In this document: positions 9,401 through 16,392 of the stretch, one piece after another
Numbering within the stretch: position 1 is the first letter of the stretch
How the letters are laid out: each line of letters starts with the position of its first letter
Origin: Anaerolineae bacterium
GTDB taxonomy: Bacteria > Chloroflexota > Anaerolineae > JAFGEY01
Assembly (NCBI GenBank): GCA_016929205.1
Contig: JAFGJF010000498.1
Span: 1-30,492, forward strand
Length of the DNA stretch: 30,492 bases
Direction of reading: 5' to 3'
The notes under the pieces: model-generated
Told to the model about the DNA's origin: nothing
Databases searched by the model: none
What the model saw: the letters and a program-made list of their open reading frames with translations, nothing else
Program-made: the position numbers and the translations under genes

Positions 9401-11403
9401 TTAGCGGCGAGACGATTGTCCCCAACCAGCAAAGATGCAATCTTGGAGATGCTCAGCTCGTAGAAATCGGCAATCGACAGGTAGCGCAGCCCATCCAGAC
9501 GATCCCCAAAATCAACCTTGGCCGCCAGCACCTCTTCGGAAAAACGCTGCCCGCCGCAGTCAGCGCACGGGATCCATGTCGACGGCAAGTAGCGCATCCG
9601 GACCTCGAGTGCGCCAATACCTTTGCATGTTGGGCACGCACCTTCGGGCCGGTTGAAAGAAAAATGTGAGGCCGATAACCCCTGCCCCGTCGTATCGGCA
9701 AAGAAATCACGAATGATATCAGACAACTTGGTATAGGTAGCGGGATTAGAACGAGGATTGCGGCCGATAGGAGATTGATCGACCATCACTACATTGGGCA
9801 GTCTTGCACCCTCCATATTTTGCACCGATCGACATCCCACCGGCTTTTTCTTGGCCAGCGAAGCTGCCAACACCCCTTCGACAAAACTGCTTTTGCCCGA
9901 TCCCGAAACGCCGGTTATGACGTTCAATCGCCCCAGCGCAATCGGGATGTCAACATCTTGCAGATTGTGCAGATTTGCTCTACTTATAGCCAAGAACCTG
10001 TCTGGCTTGGGGCGCAACTTGGGAATCTGGACGCGCTCTCGCAAGCTGAAATAGCGCCCCGTCGGCGTATCTGCCCGCCACAGTTCGGCAGGCGTGCCGC
10101 TAAAGACGATCTGCCCACCACCATCACCGGCCCCTGGCCCAATGTCGATCGCGCGATCGGCGGCAGCAGCGGCCACACGGTCATGTTCGACATACACCAC
10201 CGGCCCAAGCAGATCACGAAAGGCGGGCAATAGCCGGGCCACGTCGGCCGGGTGTTGACCGATAGTCGGCTCATCGAGCACGTGCAACATGTCTTCCAGC
10301 CGGCTGGTCAGCGCGACGGCCAGGCGCACGCGCTGCGACTCGCCGCGAGACAGCGTCGGGGAGGAGCGATCCAGCGAAATATAGCCCAAACCCACGCGAT
10401 ACAGTGCATCGAGGCGACGGACGATTTCTGCATGGAGCCGTTCTGCTGTTGAGGGCAAATCTGCCCGGGCAAACAGCTCCCGCACCTGCTCTACCGAAAG
10501 CGCCAGCAGATCGGGAAACCCTAGATCGTGCCAACGCGTGGCTGCAGCCTCGGGATGCAGCCCGGTCTCGCCGCAACGCTTACAGCCTTTTCCCTCACAA
10601 AACGGGCACGGCGTGTGGAAATGCATCGGTTCAAGGTCGCCAAACCAGGTTCCACACTGTGCGCACACTGGTGCACGGGAAAGCGTCTCAGCCGAATGTG
10701 CTGTTTCAAAAACGACCGCATTCACCCCCAGGGACCAGGCCGCCTGCACGGTTTGGCGTGCATCACCGACAGAAAGCGGGACACCAAACACGCCAAGGTG
10801 GATCTGCACATCATGCGGTACATCGGGAACCAGTGGCTGCCCATCCCAAGGCTTCCCATCAACAACCAGCGCCTCAAAGCCAATCTCTTGGGTTAAGAGC
10901 CGTAGCAATGTACGATGGCTGCCACGCACACTCTGCAACAGCGGCGCCAGGAGGGTCACCGAGCCCAATCTGCTCAAACCAATCAGCCGCTCGACGATCT
11001 CATCTTCGCTCAACATCGACAGCCCGGCCCCACACCGCGCACAATGTCGCTTACCAAAACGCGCGTAAAGCAGCCGCAGAAAAGGATGAAGCCCGCAAGC
11101 CGTCGCCAACGTGGAGCCGGGGTTGCGGTTCAGCAAGTTCTGTCCAACGGCGACAGCGGGGCCGACGCCGGTGATCGATTCGACTCGTGCCGGAGAGAGT
11201 CGCAAGCTGCCACCCACGTTAAAGATCTCTAGAAAACGGCGTCGTGCCTCGTGATACAAGGTATCGAAAATCAGTGAGGTCTTGCCAGAGCCGGATACGC
11301 CGGTGACCACAGTCAACCCATCGCCGATTTCGACGTTGACATCCTGCAAGTTGTGTTCGCGTGCCCCCTTGATCTGAATGTTCACCACAACCACCCCATA
11401 CAA
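6424..11403 (-). CDS. uvrA: Tandem-duplicated UvrA excinuclease subunit (four ABC ATPase modules)
   Basis: The protein is 1659 residues, against about 940 for ordinary UvrA. It has four Walker A motifs GVSGSGK(T/S) (residues 35, 498, 858, 1355), four signatures (LSRGE 351, LSGGE 697, FSAGE 1206, LSGGE 1539) and four Walker B LDEP motifs (376, 723, 1231, 1567). It is two complete UvrA units of about 810 and 830 residues. Zinc-finger cysteines appear in every unit, including the C-x2-C-x-G-x-G module (590) and its counterpart (1449). The halves differ. The first has a UvrB-binding-like stretch (about 147-235) but a short insertion region. The second lacks the UvrB-binding stretch but keeps the insertion domain (about 1003-1140). 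UvrA detects DNA lesions and loads UvrB. The longest frame starts at TTG 11403; GTG 11394 or 11385 are plausible alternatives. Confidence 0.93.
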   Translation of the reverse strand: MYGVVVVNIQIKGAREHNLQDVNVEIGDGLTVVTGVSGSGKTSLIFDTLYHEARRRFLEIFNVGGSLRLSPARVESITGVGPAVAVGQNLLNRNPGSTLATACGLHPFLRLLYARFGKRHCARCGAGLSMLSEDEIVERLIGLSRLGSVTLLAPLLQSVRGSHRTLLRLLTQEIGFEALVVDGKPWDGQPLVPDVPHDVQIHLGVFGVPLSVGDARQTVQAAWSLGVNAVVFETAHSAETLSRAPVCAQCGTWFGDLEPMHFHTPCPFCEGKGCKRCGETGLHPEAAATRWHDLGFPDLLALSVEQVRELFARADLPSTAERLHAEIVRRLDALYRVGLGYISLDRSSPTLSRGESQRVRLAVALTSRLEDMLHVLDEPTIGQHPADVARLLPAFRDLLGPVVYVEHDRVAAAAADRAIDIGPGAGDGGGQIVFSGTPAELWRADTPTGRYFSLRERVQIPKLRPKPDRFLAISRANLHNLQDVDIPIALGRLNVITGVSGSGKSSFVEGVLAASLAKKKPVGCRSVQNMEGARLPNVVMVDQSPIGRNPRSNPATYTKLSDIIRDFFADTTGQGLSASHFSFNRPEGACPTCKGIGALEVRMRYLPSTWIPCADCGGQRFSEEVLAAKVDFGDRLDGLRYLSIADFYELSISKIASLLVGDNRLAAKHSRAASRILTALCNIGLGYLHLGQPSPTLSGGEAQRVKLAKFLGKRSLADNLLILDEPSTGLHPQDVSGLLIVLDRLVRAGSTVVVVEHNTDIIRAADWVIDLGPGAGPKGGQLIYAGSPEGLLAEEKSITGRALREENQLQPGGQVATLKSQPANLDARPVISIRNARANNLDGVSVDFPKGELTVVTGVSGSGKSSLVGDVLEVEARRRFLESLSMYERQGTHEGPEAPVESVSGLGVAVTVSPGRGMHARRASVGSVTEIAYHLANLMAWLGNRQCLSCGAAMEWQQARWLCPSCGETASIAQPRHFNPTNYAAACKECNGVGTLRGPNPSKLIIHPEKPLCGGAMYSPGFFPKGYLCKPFNGGYYEVQGLASKYGFDPATTPWNEMSAAARQAFLFGDPEPIEVHYESRKGRSNTYKRPFPGFYRWIGDWDVGGTYTDTQVCPSCGGSKLRPEYAAVTLSGHSLHQLSTMPLSELYELVQGIKQDWSMASETTCESRVSLQMVEPSLRTAIRRLRFLLQVGLGYVHLDRSALSFSAGEAQRITLAGLLGSGLTSLTVLLDEPTRGLHPSEVHALLNALIELRDTGNTVIVVEHDLEAIRAADYLIDMGPGAGAAGGNVVAQGTPEQVALTDTVTARWLRGERRARTRPTRHPHGWMTICGARANNLRDIDVRFPLGTLVGLCGVSGSGKSTLLVDTLARALAPVKQTTSVAYEDVDPGAHDAIEGAPSRVILVDQSKRGVHSPATFLALNDPIHALYAQSEDAQALGLDEKALGQRCTVCGGGGVTRIEMGFLPDVYAPCEACQSTGYRSEAWEVRLHSVALPKLFSMTIDQVYDLLGDEDRLARPLAAAREVGLGYLVLRQPGYALSGGEAQRLKIAQELCRKGADNGGTLYILDEPTVGQHLEDVARLIGVLHRLVDDGHTVLVVEHHPHLLAACDWLVELGPGGGPDGGSVIATGTPEMVAAGMTPTAPYIKEVLREAVRWEHA
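8936..8965. repeat. Perfect 9-bp inverted repeat in the linker between the two UvrA halves
   Basis: GCAGGTTGC (8936-8944) and GCAACCTGC (8957-8965) are perfect reverse complements separated by 12 bases. The segment encodes about residues 814-823 of the fused UvrA, exactly in the variable linker between the second and third ATPase modules. The reading frame is kept. The composition resembles short intergenic palindromic repeats built from GCAACCTGC/AAATCGCAA words, but I saw no second copy in the window. Confidence 0.55.
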
Positions 11404-11458
11404 CCCCGCTAATCCGGGTTATACCATCTGGATTGTTTTCTGTCTCCCTGACACTGGC

Positions 11459-11467
11459 AGTATATCA
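11459..11467 (-). promoter_or_regulatory. Extended -10 promoter candidate for the uvrA operon
   Basis: Read on the minus strand, TGATATACT (11467-11459) is a TGn extended -10 with TATACT as the hexamer. It lies about 55 bases before the TTG at 11403. No convincing -35 is spaced correctly, although a perfect TTGACA occurs further upstream at 11512-11507. It falls in the 163-base gap between the histidine kinase stop and uvrA, the only non-coding space in front of this operon. Confidence 0.4.
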
Positions 11468-11566
11468 TTGATAGTTGACACAATGCGTCATATTTTTGCC
11501 AGAACCTGTCAAGAACTAGAAAACCCGTTCTACCGGTTAGTCTATTCTCCCGAGAGGGTACATCGG

Positions 11567-13135
11567 CTACCCGGCAGTCGGAAGTGTAAACCAAAAAGTG
11601 CTTCCCTGGCCCACTTGGCTCTCAACGCCAACTTTGCCACCCAGTTTCTCAACAATGCGCTGCACAATTGATAGCCCCAACCCCTGCCCCTTGGTTTCAA
11701 CCTGACTCAATTGTGTAAAAGGAATGAATAGCCGGGACAATTCTTCGGTAGGAATGCCGGGGCCGTTGTCGCGCACCCAAAAGCGGATTTGAGCTTTATC
11801 AATTCTCTTTTTTTCTTTTTCTTCATTCGGAAAAGTTGTGGGAAGAGGACCAGCACCTAGCGTGATAAAAGGTGGACGTCCTCCATACACCAAAGCATTG
11901 CTCAGGTAATTGGCCCACACTTCCTCGACCCAAGGTCCGTATCCAGAAGCAACCGGCCAATCATCAGGCAGCACGATCTTTGCTCCATAAGCTTGAATCA
12001 TATGATCGAGACGCCGCAACACACAATCGACGACAGGAACCATATCGATCGGCTGCAGACGTACTTGAGTTTTTCGTACACCGGAGAGCAAGAGCAGTTC
12101 ATCGATAATGTTCGACATCGTATGTGCATCTTTTGATATAGCCAGCAAGTGGTTTTTGGTTTCATCCCAACTCAATGTATCGCAGAGTTCAAAGACAAGA
12201 TCTGCGTTGCCCTTTATACCAGCCAATGGATTTTTCAGATCGTGTGCGACTGTATGCGCAAAAGCATCAAGTTCCTCATTATGTGCCTGTAGCTGTATTG
12301 CACGTTGACGTAATACATCCTCATTTTTCTTCAAGTCTCGAAGCAAGAGTCTATAAGGACTGATCAAGCCCGTCTCAATGATCGCTTTGTAGATCAAGAA
12401 AAACGAGATAATTTTAAGAAAATGCCCGAGCAAATTGAACAAACCATATACATCCACATAGAACGTAAATGCCAGCTCGGCCGCGATGGTCACGCCGGCA
12501 GATGCAATCAACATCTGAAACACGCGCCCGTCAAACTGACTGCGATGGCGCACTATTGCAACGATAGCAGCAACTAGAATCAGCGCAATCACATACTCGC
12601 TTATCCTCTTAAACCAGGTCAACCCAATACCATCAACATAACAAGTTGGAAAGATGTCGCTCCAGATAGTCATCCAAAGCGTCCCGGTGACCAAGCTATA
12701 GGCGACAAACATCCAACGAGATTTGAGTCTGTGTCCAAGGAACCATGGCGCGATCAAGAGTGACAGGCTCTCAAGGTATCGCGCGGCGATCCAGAGCTGC
12801 GTGGGCAAATCAGCATCCTGCTCTGGCCATACCCCCATTCCCATATAGGCCAATGCGTGCAACAGATCCGTACCGCCAACAAACAGATAAGCAATGCCCA
12901 CGAACAAGAAATAGTGGTTCGTGTGAAACCGCCTTGAATTCCAGGCAATCACAAAGATGCTCCAGGCCACCAAAACGCTAAATATTTCGGCGAGACAATG
13001 AAACAACAAATAGTTGTAGAGGCTTAGCAGGTAAAGGCCCGCCAAAATCAAAACGCCGAGGAAAAAATACCTGGATTTGTAAAAAATCAGCTCGAGTTTT
13101 GGCACCTGTGTCTCCCTGTTGTTCCGACCGATCAT
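11567..13135 (-). CDS. MASE3-type membrane histidine kinase
   Basis: A 522-residue protein. About eight hydrophobic segments fill residues 20-255. The middle one contains NHYFLFVGIAYLFVGGTDLLHALAYMGMG, whose core GGTDLLHALAYMG marks the MASE3 sensor domain. A short coiled region (265-290) leads to HisKA with FAHTVAHDLKNPLAGI (phosphorylated His298). The HATPase domain has an N box (NYLSNALVYGG), G1 (DNGPGIP) and G2 (GQGLGLSIV), and ends GSTFWFTLP. There is no PAS or receiver domain, and no response regulator is adjacent, so its partner is elsewhere. It begins one base after the stop of the broken MFS gene and closes the sigma-factor operon. No strong ribosome site is seen before the ATG, which fits translational coupling. 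Confidence 0.92.
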   Translation of the reverse strand: MIGRNNRETQVPKLELIFYKSRYFFLGVLILAGLYLLSLYNYLLFHCLAEIFSVLVAWSIFVIAWNSRRFHTNHYFLFVGIAYLFVGGTDLLHALAYMGMGVWPEQDADLPTQLWIAARYLESLSLLIAPWFLGHRLKSRWMFVAYSLVTGTLWMTIWSDIFPTCYVDGIGLTWFKRISEYVIALILVAAIVAIVRHRSQFDGRVFQMLIASAGVTIAAELAFTFYVDVYGLFNLLGHFLKIISFFLIYKAIIETGLISPYRLLLRDLKKNEDVLRQRAIQLQAHNEELDAFAHTVAHDLKNPLAGIKGNADLVFELCDTLSWDETKNHLLAISKDAHTMSNIIDELLLLSGVRKTQVRLQPIDMVPVVDCVLRRLDHMIQAYGAKIVLPDDWPVASGYGPWVEEVWANYLSNALVYGGRPPFITLGAGPLPTTFPNEEKEKKRIDKAQIRFWVRDNGPGIPTEELSRLFIPFTQLSQVETKGQGLGLSIVQRIVEKLGGKVGVESQVGQGSTFWFTLPTAG

Positions 13136-13136
13136 G

Positions 13137-14113
13137 CTACAGCATCTTTGCTGTCACACGCGCCATCTCATCTTCCAAATACAAAATCTTGGGTGTCACA
13201 GACCACAACACAGCAATGACCAAACAAGCGATGCCACTCACCACAAACAGATTTTGCACGCCAATCGCGTCTGCCACTGGCCCGCTAATCCCCATACCTA
13301 TCGGAGCCATCAACGAGACCACGCTGATCAGCACCGTAAACACGCGCCCCTGTATCTCTGGTGGCACGTAGACCTGAAAGATGGCGAACACCGAACCACG
13401 CAACAACGGAACCATCATTGCACGGACAAACATCATCACCAGGGCCATCCCAAACGCATCTCCCGGCACCAGTCCAAAGATCAGGTTACCAACTCCCATA
13501 CCGATCAAGCCCAGCAACCCTGTGAACGTCTTGCGCTGAAATCCGCCCCACACACTCAAGATAAAGCCGCCTGCCACAAAGCCAAACCCATGCGACGAAT
13601 TGAGCCACCCCAATTCCAGCGCTTCGCCGCCAAAGTGCCGGGTGACGACCAAAGGCAGCATCGAGTACGATGGAACCATAAAAAAGCGCATCACCGACAG
13701 CACAATTAGCATAAAGAACAGTCCTTGCCGTTGCCACAGATAACGGAACCCTTGAATGACGTCTTGCACGATCGAGACCTGTTTACGGCCGACATCTCGA
13801 TCTGATTCCGGTGTCTCGGGCTGAGGAATGTGAATGAAAAGAAGCGGTGCAACAGCCAGAACAGCAGTGACGACGTCGATGGCCAGGGTGCCTTGCATAT
13901 CCAGGATTGTAAGCAACAGCGCTCCAAGAGGCGGCGACACGATGTTCACCACGCCTTGAAGCGTCTCGTTCATTCCCCCCACGCGCGTCAACTGTGATTT
14001 TGGTACCATCAGCGATGTCGAGACGCGCATCGCCGGATCTTGAAATGTACCCCCGAAAACGCCTGTCCGATCCAGACGGTGAAAAAAGGGACTTGCCATT
14101 TTGTCGAGTTCAT
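13137..14113 (-). pseudogene. MFS efflux transporter, broken by an internal deletion
   Basis: The natural start is the ATG at 14113, overlapping the phosphatase stop as ATGA. Its first 20 codons read MNSTKWQVPFFTVWIGQAFS, the usual N-terminus of MFS_3-type exporters. At about 14054 the homology jumps, in a different frame, to GGTFQDPAMRVSTSLMVPKSQLTRV. In intact relatives this segment lies about 100 residues later, so helices 2-4 are missing. From there the frame is open for another 300 residues with about eight membrane helices, ending at 13137. A continuous open frame can be drawn from a TTG at 14129, but its first 22 residues are a frame artefact. The protein cannot be made in functional form unless the junction is an assembly error. 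Relatives export siderophores or macrolides. Confidence 0.8.
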
Positions 14114-16371
14114 CACGTCTCTTTTCCAACTTGAACGACCAACATGGTCATATCGTCGAACTGCTCCGCGTTACCCTGATACGCAAACACACTTGCAAAA
14201 ACCGTATCACACAACGCTGATGGTGTTGTCGCGGTGCAGCTTTGTAATAGCTCACACAGGCGATCTAGCCCCAGCAACTCGCCGTCGGCGGCACTTGCAT
14301 CCGTTAACCCATCGGTATAAAGCACGAGCCGGTCTCCGGGAAAAAGATCGATCTGTTCTTCGGTCAAGCCCAACTCAGCTTGCTCCAAGAAGCCAAGAAA
14401 TGCCCCACGCCCTCTCAACCTCTGCATTGTGCCGTCTCGCAGCAGTAACGGACAATCGTGACCGGCACGACAAAAAGTGAGTCGCTGCGTATGAGTGTCA
14501 ACCACACCATAAAAGACGGTTACAAACATCTCAGCTCTGCCCAACTCGAGCAATAAGCGATTGACGTTGGACAACACGGCGCGCGGCGAGCGCTCGCGCT
14601 GCGCTTCAGCCAAAATCAGGCTGCGCGTTAATGCCATATACAGTGCGGCCGGCATGCCTTTGTCAGACACGTCAGCAATAACCACCCCAAAATCACCTTG
14701 ATCAAGACGCACCACATCGTAAAAATCGCCACCAACTCGACGGGCAGGACTGTTACGCGCCGAAAATGTGTACCCTGGCACCACAGGGAAGACGCGTGGC
14801 AGCACACTTTGTTGCACTTCGCGGGCCAGCTCCAGTTCGCGCTCCATCCGCTCCTTTTGCGCCAACCCGGCTTGTGCCGCTTCCAATTGCTCAATTTTCT
14901 CGTACAACTGCTCAAACAGCCTGGCACGCTGTATGGCAAGCGCGGCCTGGTTGGCAAAGGTCTGGAGCAGGGAGACCGCTCCTGGTGTAAAGCCCTCCTT
15001 TTGCATCGCGTGGACAATCATCGCCCCCACCCGCTCTCCTTGGGCCACAAGAGGCACGCACAGCCCGGCACGGGGAGCATCCCGCCTTTTTTCGTCAACC
15101 TGCACTCCAGGAGGGAAACGGGCGAATGGTGCCAGGTGCGCATCTCCCTCCACGTGGCCAAACACATAGGCGGCCTCGACCTCTTGCCCAACGAGTGCTG
15201 GATCCCAGCCGCTTACAGCCAGGATCTCGGCCTGGTGTTCTCCAGGCAGCGTCAAATACAAAACCGCCCGGTCGGCACCGCACAAGTCGCACGCGTGTCG
15301 ACAAACCCGGCGTGCGAGGCTTGGTAAGTCTGTTGAGGCGATCAAGGCCTGCCCGATATCCCGTACAGAGATCAGCGCCTCGGTCTGGCGCTCGAGTACG
15401 CGATTTGATGCCTCCAGCTCGGTCACTTTGCGCAGCAGCGCTGCATTGGATGCCGACAATGCAGCCTCGCTGGCCGTCAACATATTGTACGTGCGGCGCA
15501 GGATGTCGGCGTCCAGATGCATCACATCGCCAAACGATAAATACCCCAACGCCGCCAGATGCAAAGCATACGCTTGCATTGAAAGCACACTTGGTTGATC
15601 GAACAGATTTGACCCAGTCTGATCGACTCTAAACACGTCAAACACGGCAACGTCGCCATGACGGCCCGTACCGTTACAGCGAGTACAGCCTACTGAACGA
15701 TAAAAGACAGGCCGCTGTTCCAAGTCGCCTTCGACTGCGGCCCACCCACTCATCGCTGGATACTGGCAGGACAATGCTGCCAATTGAGCCGGATCATAGT
15801 CAAGCGGCGACCTGCAATGTGGGCAAAGCGCTGCCATCCGCAGCACCGTGACGATCCAGCTCAACCCAACCATTTCTTCCCTGGGCACACCCGAATCGAG
15901 AAAATGATGGGCCAAATCTGCGCCACGAAAGACGGTATCGATCTGAGTCACCACGCGCAACCCGCCTCGTGCCGCTTCCAGCGCTGCCGAAAGCGCATCT
16001 GCCTCCAGGCGATCAATCGCCAACAAATCAGGCTTTTGACGCGCTGCAGCAGCGATCCGCCCCGCATACGAGTAAGGAGGCTGAACCGACCAAAACCGAA
16101 CCTGCCGGGAGAATTGCCGTGGAACGCGCAGCGTGCCCTTGTCCCGAGCAACGACGATTGCCTTAGCAGATTGGCAATTCTCCAACATCTCGTAAAACAA
16201 TGCGCGGAAAATCGCGCCGCGCCCGCTGGGCAAAAACCGATCGTCGGTGACAACACCCGCGGAATGAACATCCAATCCGGCAACCATAACCAGCCCTGGT
16301 CCACCGACAACCAGTTGTTCGATCAAGGGTTCGAGTTGAGCAAGGTAGAAAAAATCCTGCAGCTTGAGCAT
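14113..16371 (-). CDS. Degenerate GspE/PilB-like domain fused to GAF and SpoIIE/PP2C phosphatase
   Basis: A 752-residue protein in three parts. Residues 1-250 follow the C-terminal ATPase domain of type II secretion/type IV pilus motors. GLVMVAGLDVHSAG replaces the Walker A strand and loop (usually GPTGSGKTT), PDLLAID replaces Walker B PDxxxxGE, and the tetracysteine zinc site survives as C183-x2-C186 and C229-x2-C232 in GCTRCNGTGRHGDVAVFDV. ATP binding is almost certainly lost. A coiled coil (about 300-335) leads to a GAF domain (335-485), a second coil (485-520) and a SpoIIE/PP2C domain (520-748) with GGDFYDV, IADVSDKGMPAAL, AGH, YTDGLTDA and FDDMTML, the metal-binding aspartates being intact. 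The active part should dephosphorylate a phospho-Ser/Thr protein such as an anti-anti-sigma factor. It starts 21 bases after the anti-sigma gene. Confidence 0.88.
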   Translation of the reverse strand: MLKLQDFFYLAQLEPLIEQLVVGGPGLVMVAGLDVHSAGVVTDDRFLPSGRGAIFRALFYEMLENCQSAKAIVVARDKGTLRVPRQFSRQVRFWSVQPPYSYAGRIAAAARQKPDLLAIDRLEADALSAALEAARGGLRVVTQIDTVFRGADLAHHFLDSGVPREEMVGLSWIVTVLRMAALCPHCRSPLDYDPAQLAALSCQYPAMSGWAAVEGDLEQRPVFYRSVGCTRCNGTGRHGDVAVFDVFRVDQTGSNLFDQPSVLSMQAYALHLAALGYLSFGDVMHLDADILRRTYNMLTASEAALSASNAALLRKVTELEASNRVLERQTEALISVRDIGQALIASTDLPSLARRVCRHACDLCGADRAVLYLTLPGEHQAEILAVSGWDPALVGQEVEAAYVFGHVEGDAHLAPFARFPPGVQVDEKRRDAPRAGLCVPLVAQGERVGAMIVHAMQKEGFTPGAVSLLQTFANQAALAIQRARLFEQLYEKIEQLEAAQAGLAQKERMERELELAREVQQSVLPRVFPVVPGYTFSARNSPARRVGGDFYDVVRLDQGDFGVVIADVSDKGMPAALYMALTRSLILAEAQRERSPRAVLSNVNRLLLELGRAEMFVTVFYGVVDTHTQRLTFCRAGHDCPLLLRDGTMQRLRGRGAFLGFLEQAELGLTEEQIDLFPGDRLVLYTDGLTDASAADGELLGLDRLCELLQSCTATTPSALCDTVFASVFAYQGNAEQFDDMTMLVVQVGKET

Positions 16372-16392
16372 GAAACAGTCTTTGAGCGGTGC

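Noticed and set aside
11507..11512. A perfect TTGACA on the minus strand upstream of uvrA
   Set aside because: No -10 hexamer lies 16-18 bases downstream; the nearest TATGAC is only 14 bases away. The extended -10 at 11467-11459 is the better candidate.
14099..14129. TTG at 14129 and ATG at 14099 as starts of an intact MFS protein
   Set aside because: The first residues have no MFS similarity, whereas the ATG at 14113 in another frame gives a correct MFS N-terminus. This shows a frameshifting deletion rather than a short protein.
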